From Nephrocerus scutellatus (Eukaryota; Arthropoda; Insecta; Diptera; Pipunculidae): a stretch of 64,000 nucleotides of DNA. The stretch is taken from assembly GCA_947095585.1 (NCBI GenBank), contig OX352762.1, positions 113,800,930 through 113,864,929 on the forward strand, given 5' to 3'. Positions 1-13,100 of this stretch are shown here, one piece after another. The notes below the pieces were generated by a model, which ran no database searches, was not told the origin of the DNA, and was given only the letters and a program-made list of their open reading frames with translations. A program made the position numbers and the translations under genes. Within the stretch, counting starts at the first letter, position 1, and each line of letters starts with the position of its first letter.

Positions 1-1012
1 CTTCCTAAGTTTGGCTAACCGGTCGCGCTATGCTTAGGTGTACAAGTGTGTTCATTATAAAAAAGATCTGAATATAAAATTTTATTCATTCAATCAATAA
101 ATGCTGTGCTAGCTACAATTGGTGTTTTCTCAGCGAAATTATATCTAGACTGTGTTCTTTTTGTTATGCACAGAGTAATAAAAAATTCATTGTATTTTTC
201 AAAAGTTTATATAAGGAACAACATCAATTTACTAAATTTTTACTACCTGCACCTACTTCTTCGTAGCTTTATTTACAAAAGAGATTTCGCCTTAAATTTG
301 TACCACAGGTGCATTGTAAATATTACACCGAAAAAGTTAAAAACAAAATCATCAACAGAAATTAAAACAAACACAAATGGACTAGCGGAGGAGAGGAAGC
401 GAAAATAAATAAATAACTCTCTCAGGCTGAGAGGTGTGGGGAAAAGTTTTGCCGGTTTATTGCCGCTGGAGCTTCTCATCCCTATCGTCCCACAAATAAA
501 GCAGGAGACTTGAAACAGTAGGATTAAAAAACAAAAAAGTTGTAGCGGCAAAGGAAAAATTCTCAAAGATAAACAATCCCTGGAAGCGGAAGCAACCAAT
601 ACTCGCGTTTGTGTGATACAACGAAAAGTCGACGGCAAACACCGGCGTGATGATTTAATATTGCGAAGAAACTTGGTCCATCTCCGAGCGACATGCTTTC
701 CACACACAGACACAGCACAGCGCAGCGCCTAGAAACTTGCTGTCGTCCTTCCCGTCTAATAAAATTCAATCCAATCCAGTCCTGAAACAGAACTCCGAGC
801 TCCGACTGCACTTTGTTTACAATGCAAATACGAGATTAAAATATCTCCGGATGGATCACTTGAAGACAAATCGTGTTGATGTCCTCGGACATTTTGTGCA
901 TAATGTTTGCAGCAAAGGAAATGGTGGTACATGATACCGGTTATAATTTTAAAACCCTTCCTCGACAAACCTCCCTCCCACTACCGGTAAATTTCAGAAT
1001 TCTCAGACTTAC
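1..1012. other. gp210 intron sequence, no recognised feature
   Basis: Sequence between gp210 exon 21 and the left edge. It is AT-rich in the first 400 bases. Short open frames on both strands show no family resemblance and no gp210 membrane segment. I see no repeat shared with the rest of the window. Confidence 0.5.
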
Positions 1013-1165
1013 CTCAATGTCTTGCAACGTTAATGGTGAATTTACATGAATAAACAATTGCTCGTCCACTGGGAGCACACTCAGAAGTTTCACTTTGTAC
1101 TGCAAGGAGCCGTGCGATTTAGCTTGGGGTATCACTTCCAGGACAGTCGTATCAGATGATTTTAA
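1013..1165 (-). CDS. Gp210: gp210 exon 21
   Basis: Fifty-one codons starting [14 protein letters not shown] after TTTGCAG and ending LTLQDIE before GTAAGT at 1012. It continues exactly from LQKVE of exon 20 in phase 0, and the SS(D/S).T.LEV pattern is typical of gp210 Ig-like repeats. No later exon (membrane helix, tail) was found between 1 and 1012, so the gene runs off the window. Confidence 0.9.
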
Positions 1166-4100
1166 CTGCAAAGATAATAATTTTATTTGATAGTTAGATG
1201 TACTTTTAGTTAAACTGATCAATGGTATTGGTTATACTGCACCAATTTGGTTTAGATAATTATGTTGGTCTCTTCGTCTGGAATTATAGTTTGTGTGCAT
1301 GTGAAAGAAACAAAAGGTACTGTCCAAAATGTTCGTATTTTTTTTTATAAATTGCGCAGGTGTAAATGGGTTCGCACCCTCGGCGCTTGAGATTGTGTTT
1401 TGAATGCCTGTTGATCATAGGGAAGTGGTTGTGGACAGAGCTTGGCAGAGCATTCCACATACCTGTTGTACGGCTAAAGAACGAAGTAGTATACGAATGG
1501 GTTAAAGAAAGCAGAAGGCACGGGTGCAGGATTCCATGGGCCAAGAACCTAGTACTCTGAAGCAATTGGGCAGTACGCATGCATATTCCAGGCAGAGGTA
1601 CATGCCATCTGGAAAAAAGCCTACGTGAGGCAGGAAATAGCCATCATGACAGTAGTAAGTTGAGTGGGACGAGCCCGCGCTTTCATTAGCTTTCGCCTTA
1701 AGCATGCTAGTAACTATGTTCCTATTTAGTGTCTTACGAGAGTAAACCTTTAGCCCCACGATACATCCCCAGGCAGTCCTCCGAAGAGGTCCACCTGGTC
1801 TCTCAGACTCGGTTTTCCCGAAGGTCAACCTTATCCGTTGGGCAAAACAACTCCCGTGGTACCAAGCTATCCTGTGCACAACCGACATATATTAGGCTTG
1901 ACTACTAAAATATGAAGAGATTGCCCTTATCTAAGGATCTCTAAGTACCAGTAGCCCTTTCTGAGTCGCTAAGTAGGAAGATAATGCTCTAAGTACCCGC
2001 GGTCCTTTATTTATCTTCCGTGGTAAAGTTCCGCACCATACCCATATATAGGTTTATGATGCAGCTGGACCCCACCACGGTGTCGTAACGCTGACTGGGG
2101 TCCCATCATGGCCCCACGTCATCCGGGACAGATGGCCCATGGTTTTTAACGAGTTATCGCTTCTCGGGGGCCATCATGACCGACAGTCAAGCCCTAGATG
2201 AATTCCAAATCACGTCAATGCTGGTGAAGGAGTGTAGAGCGAAGCTAGACTTGGCAAAGTAAACAAGGTACGCTTGTACTAGGTGTCGGGACACACTGGC
2301 ATAGAAGGCAATGAAGCAGCGGATATGCTCGCTAACAAAAGGGCAGAAACTCCGCTTGTAGGGCCAGAGCCATTCTGTGGCATAGGGTACCGCAGGTCAT
2401 TGTAGACTGTAGGGGCACCTAAAGAAACTAAAACTAGAAGAGGATGCCAGCTGCAGGCTTTATGTGGAAGTGAAGGAAACTCCGCTTGTAGTCCCAGAGC
2501 CATTCTGTGGCATAGGGTACCGCATAATACGCAGAATAAGTAAGGCAGCTTCTTCCGTAACATGGGAAAATCTCCCAGGCCTACGACAAGCTAAGAAATG
2601 ATGGGGAACTATGATCCAAAGAAGTCTCGCTCGATATTGGGACTTAGTAGAAATAATATAAGAATAATTACACGTTTCCTAACAGCTGTTAAAAGCGCCT
2701 TCAATGTCTAGGAATACCACCATTGTGTACCCCTTGTGCTGAAGCGAATGTTCAATAGAACGTACCAGTGTGTGCATAGCTGTGTCCACAGACTTGCCTG
2801 TACAATACGCGTGCTGATCTGTAGACAGGAGTCTTTTGTCAATGCGTGTGTGTGTGTAGATATCGATTAGTCTTTCCAGTTTCTTTAACAGGAATGACGA
2901 AAGACTGGTCTGAGATCCTTTGGACTAACATATCGGTGTATGGAAGAAAAATAATGAAGAGACTTGTAAAGTCGCTATGGTTGTTCTTCGTGTATTTTTG
3001 CCGGTTAAGGCACGGCAATGAGGTAACTTAGCTTATGTAGCTTAAAAAATATGATTTATGGATTTTGGTTTTTAGGTCGTGGTCGGGTTTGAACCGGCGG
3101 GTCTGGGTATCGTTCGGATTGTGCTATTCGGTTGTATATGGATAAGGTTATAAACTTGGTATTTTAAGTTAATCGTATGGTGTGTGACGATGGTAGTCAT
3201 ATGTACAATGACTAGCTTCGTTACAACCGAGTCTATCGAAATCTTAAAAGCGAGAAATATTGACATTTTTCCAATGAGATTCGGAGCTGAAACGTCATCC
3301 AAGACAAAGGTTTCAATTTATCTCTGTGGAAACCTTCATAATGGCAGGCCACAAGGTTATACAGCCCTCTTAACGTGACTGGATTATAAAATTGAATTCA
3401 TGTACGTACTAGCTCTATAGACTGTGTTGTTGTTTTAACATTGGCAGCCCTCATAAGGAATCAACCAAAAATATGCCCGATTACACCACTTTAAATGCTC
3501 ATGCACACATGCACATTGAAAATAATATAAATGTTCACAGGAAATCCACATGTGTCATCCTTTTTACAAGGAAGTTGCCACGAATTTTGAAATCAGCACC
3601 CAACGTGTGCAGCCGGATGCATGTACTATCGTGAAATAAAAAATATGAATAAATCTGCTGGACACACACACGCTCATGATAATATTTTATTCGGAAGTGC
3701 TATGTGCAAATGTGGAAACGAGATAACATTTTAAATTTATTATTATCAGGACAAGCAGCAGCGCTACTCGTCCTAGCGTGTGGAAGAGCATGGCAGGCAG
3801 ATGGGAACAATCTGACCAATTATTTCTTCTACTACCAATTATAGGGAGAACGCATCACTTGCATTCATGTGTATATACATCCCACATAAATCACACCAGG
3901 CCGGAGAATATGTAGAGCCGGACATCAGATATTTAGCAAACTGCGAACGGACTTTGTAGCGTATTGCAGTGCGGCTGCGGGAGTATGACGAAAACCACTA
4001 TCCGCCTGTTTATCGAGGTAGCTAAGTATACGCTTTTTACCAGCTGATGTGTGCAAAAATTGTTGAGAAGGAAAAAAAAGTTTAATTTATAAGCAGAAAA

Positions 4101-7100
4101 AGTGCACACAAACACCCGCACCTTAGGCCTTTGTGCGAGCAACCCGTTTGAAAATAATAATTACATTTTATTTAACCAGGGACAGGTTCAGGTGTCATCT
4201 TTTTTCAGCATTCGCTGTTTTTTTTTTAATGGTTGGTTTCCGCTGGACCAGCACTTCGCTTATGCCGCGCCGAGCGCCACACGCACAGCAAATAGAATTT
4301 CTATCGTGGTGGAGGTGGTCCATGGTGTCGGCGCTTAAGCCGGATGTTTAATAATAATTATTAAATTAATTAATGCAAGCACAGCTTGTATTTTGTTGAC
4401 AACGTAATCTATTTTGTTATTGCACTTGTCCCTTTTTGTTGGCTTTTTGTTATTCAATTATTTGCTATCATCATTTTCATGCATAAACATCCATTGAGTT
4501 TAAAAAGTGCAAAACGTTGCATTAAATAAATTGTAAATTGGCTCAACAACAACAACAACGACAACAGGAAAGTATTAATAATTGTTCGCTAATTTGATAA
4601 ACAAAAAAAAATTCAACGGCAACAGATGCACTGTGGGGTATGTTAGGAAGAGCACTAATTTGGAGCTATTGGACAGGCGTTGAAACGGCGAACCAACATA
4701 GAAAAAGCCTTGGAAATTGGTGTATATGTAGATAGATATTTCACAAAAACAAATTCAAGGCTTGGTGGTTGTGTTCCAGGCGCTCATGTTCCTCCTATTG
4801 AGGAACAAATTCGTCATAGTGTGGGAAACAATAATTTAAAACTTTTTTGTTTTGGTACAACCTGTATCAACTATTGTGGCCGCTACTGTAACTACACAAG
4901 GAATCAAATATTCTCTAATTACAGAAACTGTCTATGAGATTAACGTGGTTACTTGCAAGAAACGCATTACCCCACGGATTAGGTTTGAAAACGACAATCA
5001 ACGCCCATCCACAATATATTCTATTGCAGATAACTGGGTGTAAGGTCCCAGCTTTCTCACTGATGGGAGCGAGACCTATCTAAATCTCTGCCGTTCTATG
5101 GGTCCCGGCAACCGGTTGATTCAAACGCAACTATTGTCTTCCCGCTTGGTCATTACCACAGCTACCACGAAACTACCCGAAGGTCCGCTCCAACTGCCGG
5201 GGACGGACTTTCATTAACCCAAGGTACCAGAATTCTCCGGTGTGATTTCGTAACAACCATGTGAAAGCTAGCGGCCAGAAACCAGAAGCCAGAAATTACG
5301 TAGCTCGGGAGTGGTAACCCTTAGTCAGTCAGTTGTTTCCGTCGCTTTGTCCGTCCAATTCCGTCCAAGCTGTCCACCTGTCCATTCGTCCGTAATTAGT
5401 CGGTCCGTCTGTCGACGCCGACATCCAGCTCTCCGCCGCCCAAACACTAATCTCGCATACCCATTCAAACATTCAACTTGTTCCCTGCAGCTTAAAGCTG
5501 ATCCAATATCATACACACCGTTTAGCTACTGAACCCCCATGGCATTCAGACAACGGACACTCACAACGAACGTTCCACCAGTCCACAAACACAGCCTTCA
5601 ACCTCACTGAGATGCTTTTGATACAAAAATGTATTAAGGCTACCATGACCAGTGAGCATAAAGCCCAACTTGAGGCTAAAATTGAACTCTGCGTTTACGC
5701 TGGCATAGTGCACGTGCTTGATGAACTCGAACGTCAACCTTCCATTCACATGCTCGTTTCATCTGGCTTGCCATCTGGACAACATGCTTTCTTCTAGAAG
5801 TACCTTGCACTGACTAAGGCTCCTGTAGCCACATCAACCCCCCACCAGCCAGTCACGCTGCAGGAAGGGCTTTGCTCTTCTGACCTTGAAGACTACGCTT
5901 CTTCACATCCAAGTCAAGAGGAGGAACACCCATTAACACCTGCATTGCCTCCGTTGAGACTGTGCCACAAACCGGCAAGAAGTCTCTAATTACAGACATT
6001 ATTTTGTTTTCTCTAGCAATACATGAATAAATATTCGAGAGAAACTAACCACGCCCACTACACCACGCCACTAGAAAAATACAACAATCAAAGGTTCAGC
6101 AAATGGGAGCGAAAAAAGACAATACGAATGATAAGCGGCCGACTCTGCACAAATCTGGGAGACCATAACAGTAGGAGGAAAAAATCGGCAAAAATTAGAG
6201 GAACCAACAAAAACACAAGCAAGCGGGAATAGCTGTTGGGGTAAACAAACTTCAGGCGATCGAAATTTGAACACCGAAGGCGAAAAACGACTACACGCAG
6301 CATTACTAGACGGCCGAGTAAAGTAACAACAACAACATAAAATACAAGACGAACTACGCAGACACCAGATGATTAGACGGCCAAGCCACGCAATGCAACG
6401 TACTCTGCTGGGCCGAGCAAAGAAACAACAAGCAATACACGACGAACAACACAAAAGACAAAATCAAAAGAGTTAATATCGTCAGTCATACGATTTAGCG
6501 GATTCTGGCATAGCAACAACAGGATTTCCCTAACCGATGGGAAAAGTATAAAAGGCAAGGAATCCATTTAAATGGTTTAAGAGCGAAGTGCTTGCCTTCG
6601 CTTTAATGCTGGTTTAACTGTGAAGTCCTTGCCTACACTTTCACGATTAACGCTAGAACTACTCGCGTTTGACTGGTTTAAGAGTGAAGTCCTTGCCTTC
6701 ACCTTCACGCTTAATGCTAGAGTTCAGGGTGTCGCCTAATTCGTCAACGATAATTTGGGATATTATTCTAGGGTATATTCTCAGAAAAAAATCGTTCTAC
6801 AGTAAGGGTCTATCACGAAGTCAATTAGGTTGGCAATCACAGACCGAGGCTTTCTTGATGTCAATCTGGAGGCGACTCAAAGGGCTACGATCCAAGATAG
6901 CATCATGGACGTGGTGGCAGAGCTCCACACTGATAGTATTAGCCCTAACTTTCTGGGCTGCAGGTCCAGAAATGGGCAGTTATCCGTCAACTGCGCGGAT
7001 GATGACACGACAGCATGGCTAACCAAGTTGGTTCCCAGTCTAAAGCCTTGGGCAAATGCCCTTACCTTATCAGACTCAAGGACGGCCAGCATGATCTATA

Positions 7101-10100
7101 AATGGCACGTAATGAAGGAGGCATCATTCTTTGACCACATGTACATCAGATTTGATATCGAAACTCCACCAATCTTTTGTAAGATTCCCCAAACACACTA
7201 ACTGGCATACTAGACACACTCAGACAGAACCTAACTTGCTTGATTACCCCAATCAGCTCAATTGCCGATCTTGACAGTACGGCAAACGAGCTGACCGAGG
7301 CAATCATCAACGCCTATCATACAAGAACCTCTAAAACTCGTATCACATGGCTCGCACATGGGAAGTTCCATGGCGGAATTGTGAACTCAATGCCAAACGA
7401 AGAAAAGACCAAACGCACAAACCCTTGGACGACCTATGAAACTGCTCTAACCAGATACAACGTTGCTTTAAGAAACAGCAAAAGGAAAAGCAAGTAGGCC
7501 CAGGGGTGCCTAAATACATTTTTTTTTTTAATTAACCCGATTTTCTTCAAATGTTGTACAGATGTGTATCTCCGATAACGACAACAATCTTAGTTTTATT
7601 AGAGTTAGAGAATTTAAATGAAAAATTTTAATTTTTATGGATTGTTGTTTATTTTATCTCCCTGAAGTGCGCTATTGTCAGCCTGTTAATCGCCTTAATC
7701 AGGAATAACTCGATTAACTAAACTGCTGGTGCTAAATTAGCTCGCGTCAATTCTGTGAGGAAAAGGTGCTTCTGCTTCAATTGCTGCCAGAACAAACATC
7801 TGGTACTGGCATATCGACCGATTTGCAATTTTTATGTCACAATTAGAACAAAGCACTTCTGTTAATTACAATAATTGTCAAAGCAGTTACTTCCTAGCAT
7901 TCGAAACAAAGCGCACATTCCTTGTTGGACATCACCATTTCGCCATCGCATCACATTACAGTTGTCAACTACCTAGCTTAATGTTATTAGCGTTTGGACA
8001 GACGACGTTAGTAGTTTTCAGTTGCAGTTAAACTTTCAGTTAGCATAAATGTTTCGTGAACAGGGAGCAGCACTTAAAACGCTCTACAGAACATTAAAAC
8101 CGCCGGAAGTACAGCAACCATGATGATGGTTTCGAGTTGTAAAATTCCTCCGAAGAAATAGTTTAGTCGCTAATGCTAGCACACCATCATCATGCAATCC
8201 ATCGGCCGAATGTGCGTCCTACTCACATTCCTATGCCGCCGACCAATGTGCATATCAAGAGATTAACGAACGCGAATAAAGCGATTCGGTGCAAGGGATC
8301 CGACTGCGTTCCATGGTATTGCACATTAAATTCGACAATTCTTGCTCTTAAGTGCTATTGGGAAAGCACTCGAGAAAAATCCATTACGACATTTTATAAC
8401 GACTGATCAGGAGGTGGGGATAGACAATTTTTCTTTTAATAAAATGGCCATTGGTGGTGGTGTTGGCCGACCGACTTGACCAATCGATCGGATGATGGTC
8501 ACAGTTCATGAATTCTCGTGTCGATCCTGAACCACTGAACACCCACAAAACACTACAATACCTCGGTGCAGTCGTGCATGCATTAAAGAAACATTAAAGG
8601 ATATTATAAACGCACTCAAAGGACTACATGTACGTAATTGAAAATGAGCACAATGGACGACGACAGAGAGTGGAACATTAAATTATTTTCATTTCATGCA
8701 TTGTACGTACAGCGAACCGCGATTACGCGTAGTTGTAAAACTTTTATTATTATTCACGCGCAAGGAGAAATGGAACAATTGCTTCTTCTTCGGTTGAATT
8801 AATCTGACATCGAGAAATCTTGATCCATTGGTATATGTACAATGCTGGTCACTAGCGTGGAATAAGTCAATGCGCCCAGTTTTTATTCTCTTTAACATAA
8901 ACTGAGTTTAGATGCCAGATGACTGAAAAGCGACCAGTTGTCAAAAATTGCACTGCTGTTCAACTGGAAATGCACAAGTCCTTGATCCTTGTCCCAGGCA
9001 AAAACCAATACAATTATTCTTTTAATGTCATATTTTATTTATTAACGGTTTTCTATAGATACCAATAGTATGAGTGCTCAGGGTTTCCACTTAGCGCACT
9101 TAGAATTTAAAACCAAAACGAAAACACTAAAGTTTCTAAACTCTTCGTTGTCGGTTCGTTAAAAATGACCCAAAAAAAAAAGAAATAAATGTGCCTTCTT
9201 GTCACCAGTCAAGTCATCCAGTTTTGTGTCCCACAAACCCTACACAGAAGGACTTCCCTAGCTCATACGGATATCTAACTTAAATTTTTTACACTATGTG
9301 GGTAAAATAGAATTGCGCGTAACTTATTTTTTCAATTGTAGGAAGGTATGAAGGTAGGAAGGTACAGTGGTAGTTCTCGCTACACTTGCGAGAGTGCTTG
9401 AGTGTACTATTGAATGGTTTCTTCAGAAGGCGGATGTCTAGACCTTTGCTATGGTGGGCCATTTGCAAAAATAGTGTGTTAGGGTCACATTTGTCAAAGC
9501 GTGGGACGAAATTCTTCCACATAAATTTAAAAACATTTTTTTGGTACAAATTATACCAACTATTTTGGCCACCACTGTGGCAGAAGAATTTACAGACGCC
9601 ATGTTTTCTCTTTCATTACAATTCTGAGTATTACAAAGATACTCACCACACTTACTAAACCAGGAAAACAACCACCAAAATATTCAAGAAGAGGATCGAA
9701 AGAGACAACACGAGCGACGAGCTGTTGGCAGGACACATTTGGGAGAACAGAACAATAGAGGGGATGTTGTATTGAAAATAAAAGAAACAACACGAGCAGT
9801 AAAGAATGCCTATGATCGTATGAGAAATTGATGAGAATATAAGAGAAGAGAATATATAACCATCACACTCCAACATTTATATTACAAGGAAGACTAACTA
9901 GGTCAACTTCTAAACACAATACAGGAGCAGAAGAAGTGTTAACGAACCCTAGACATCGAAAAAGGAAGCACTGAAAACAACAACGGAGCAATATACCAAA
10001 TTGGTCTAAGCTACCTAATAACAACAACACAAAACATTTCAACAACAATTTGATTTTAACGATGCATGGAAACAACGACTTTACAAAAGGCATTGGCAAT

Positions 10101-13100
10101 AAAAAAAACTAAAAACAACGAAAACCATACAATGGGTGTAATTTGCATAGCAACAGCGGGATCTCGAACAAACCATGGCATTCAACGAGATCGGTCATCC
10201 CATGGTTCATGATTAACGGCAAAATTCTCAACTGTGTGAGAAAGCATAAAACGGCAGTAATTCGGCAAAAGCTCTGCTAGCAATTCCTAACTTAGTGGTT
10301 CAAGAGCGATAGCCTTGACTTACTTCCTTGCCTACACGCTATGATTTAACTTTCCCACTTAGTGGTTCAAGAGACTTACCCTTGCCAGTACCTCCGTGGC
10401 TCAAAAGAATTAGACTTGCCCTTACCTCCTCAGCTTCACGCTCGTATTTATTTTACAACTTAGTGGTTCAAGAGCGATAGCCTTGCCATTACCTCCTTGC
10501 CTATACGCTGCGATTTTAACTTTTCCACTTAGTGGGTCAAGAGAGTTAGCATTGCCACTACCTCCATGTATCAAAAGAAATAGCATTGCCATTACTTTTT
10601 CTCAGCTTCACGCTCGTATTTATTTTGCTCAGAAAGATAAATATTTGGAGCGAAGCTTTAAAGTTTTAAAGTTTTTTTGAAATACTGCTGCCACAATTTA
10701 GTTTATGCTCAATCGCATATGTTCAATGACTCACTGAGGACGGGTCTATTTCTTTCTTGTTGGAAAAAAAAGTTCTATCTCACCCATTCATAAGAATGTG
10801 CTTAGCTGCCCAACTGCCTTACTTACTGCCACAACTTTGGCAATACCCTGCCGTTATCGGTAGGTTGTATGAATCGCTGGTAATATGGTAATGGCGCACT
10901 TGATAAAACTCTCCTGGTTGTGATTCGGTAGAATAGAAAGAGAGAATTAGTTTCTCCACTCATTGGACAGCTGACTCTCTTCATTGAACCGGCATACAGT
11001 GTGACGCTTATTCATCCGTATTCTTATTACCCTCTATGTTATTGTGATCTGGCAAGATATACCAATAATAAGAGCTTATAAGAGCCACTTTTTCTTGGCA
11101 AAGCTTAATAAGTTTGGAGTTATTAGCGGTTAGCGGTCGTATAAATGGGTTTGATTGCAGATTGACTGTCTACATATATGCCAATCCTTCCGATTTGAGT
11201 CTTGCTCTACAAGATTACCTTATCGTTAAAATCTCTGTCTGAAAAATGCTAGTCATTAAGCCTGTATGACTTTGACAGATTAAGGTTATTTGAGAAGGCA
11301 CCTACATCAACTCCTCCAAGGAATCCTGTATGACTTTGGTAGATTAAGGTCGGTCTGGATGAAAGCGACCCCTATTCTCTGACTGCACTTCACGTCGTGA
11401 CGTTTTCAGAAGGTAATATGTGAAAAATAGTGATTAAGTCATCGGTCGGATATGACCGCAAAACTCCTTTGATGTTAGCTGCTACCGTATATCCGTATTC
11501 TAGCTATAATTTTTATTTTTTACTCACCGCTGGCCAGAAGACTAGTGCTCCATATGTATTTGTCCATCTTTGGCTGGAGGCCCTATTTATAACCAATGGT
11601 TTTGTTAGTGGGATAGAAAGCGCCGCATGCTTTCTTAGCCCTGAATTTGATATTCCAGCTAAGCTTACTATCCAGCATGACACCGATATATTTAGCGATA
11701 GGGGTAAGTGCAAGTTTTTAAGAACAAACGTCGGTATCTTAAATTTAGTGGTAAAAAGTAACATTTCAGTTTTTCCTGGGTTAACTAAGTGGGTCATAAA
11801 TTGTTGCCCAAGAACTGACTTTGCCAGGACCTCTTTTCATGACCTAACTAATCACTGATAGTTGCTGTCCTGATACAAAAATAACCGCATCATCTGCATA
11901 GCAAACAACTTTTGCCATGCATCGCTCGATTGTTATCACGATCTCGCATATGACCATTAGCCACAAGGGCGAAATAACCCTGTCTTGGAGTCAACGAAGT
12001 AATACTCTTCTGCTTTTTTTATATATATGCAAACTTATTACCAAGGGAAAACTCCTTGAATGCCTTGCGCCAAGCCAATAAGGTGGGCTAAACCCTTTAT
12101 AAAAAAAATTGAAGACATGTGATTTACAATATATCACATTCCTTACGTTTGTAGCCGGTTTCAATAAAATTCATTGAAAAAAGCAATACGGAAAATGATC
12201 AAGAAACTAAAACAACACGAGTTCAAATGGATCGTGGATCATGATCATTGACACAGCATTGAACAGGGAAAACCCTTGACTAAGAAAATATTACAAAAAA
12301 TGACGTACGCGAGCCTTCACTCTCTCTTGGAACCTCTATTGAAAAATTCGTGCTCTCATGGACTTCCTAGCAACGGTCTCAATTCCTATCGTGCACTGCC
12401 TAACGCAAAAGACTTTCTCCTGATTCTGATTCTCTGCTGATTCCTTCTTAACATACAGAGCCAATATTTTTCTATAAGAATTTGCTCTCAAAAGCATCCA
12501 TCAATCGTATACACCAGCAACTTGGATTAAAAAGGTTTGTTGCCAGATTATAAGAGTCTTGGGAGACAAAAGCTGGCTTTGTTTGGCTTTAAGCAAACGC
12601 CTATTTGTGCTCTTCTGGTTCCATGCTGTTTATCGGCTACCACAATTGATCCCAGATTTTTTAAGGATTGCACTATGTCCTTGAAAATGGTGAGCCACTT
12701 CCTTGTTTGTAGGACAAATGTTGGACCTTGTTTTGCTTTCAATAGCCTACTTAATCTGGATGGATGAAAAATCGTCTGTGTAAGCAACTTGACGTTGTTA
12801 CGTCAGTTGGATTTGAAGAGGTTGAGAGCTTTTGCAGACGTTTATTGTACTTGATAGTAACCTTTACTTTGCCTAATACATTGGCAATGGTCAAAGATAA
12901 AGTCAGTTTTTAAGGAATGCCGCATTCTTTCATGGATTTGTAAAATTATCCCTAAAATCTATAAACAGATGGCGTAATGAATTTCGAAACTATATAATTT
13001 CCACTCTCTGAACAATGAAGAGAACAATATGCTACACAAGTACATTATTTCAACAATACACATAACAGAAAAACTTCCTGACAAAAGGGCACGTCAATTT

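Noticed and set aside
273..713. Minus-strand 146-codon frame with a hydrophobic stretch, a candidate for the gp210 membrane exon
   Set aside because: No tail or membrane-segment similarity, and splice phase and sites do not connect to exon 21.
5612..5797. Possible Gag-like protein in repeat family D
   Set aside because: Too short, stops follow quickly and no Cys-His or protease motif is visible.
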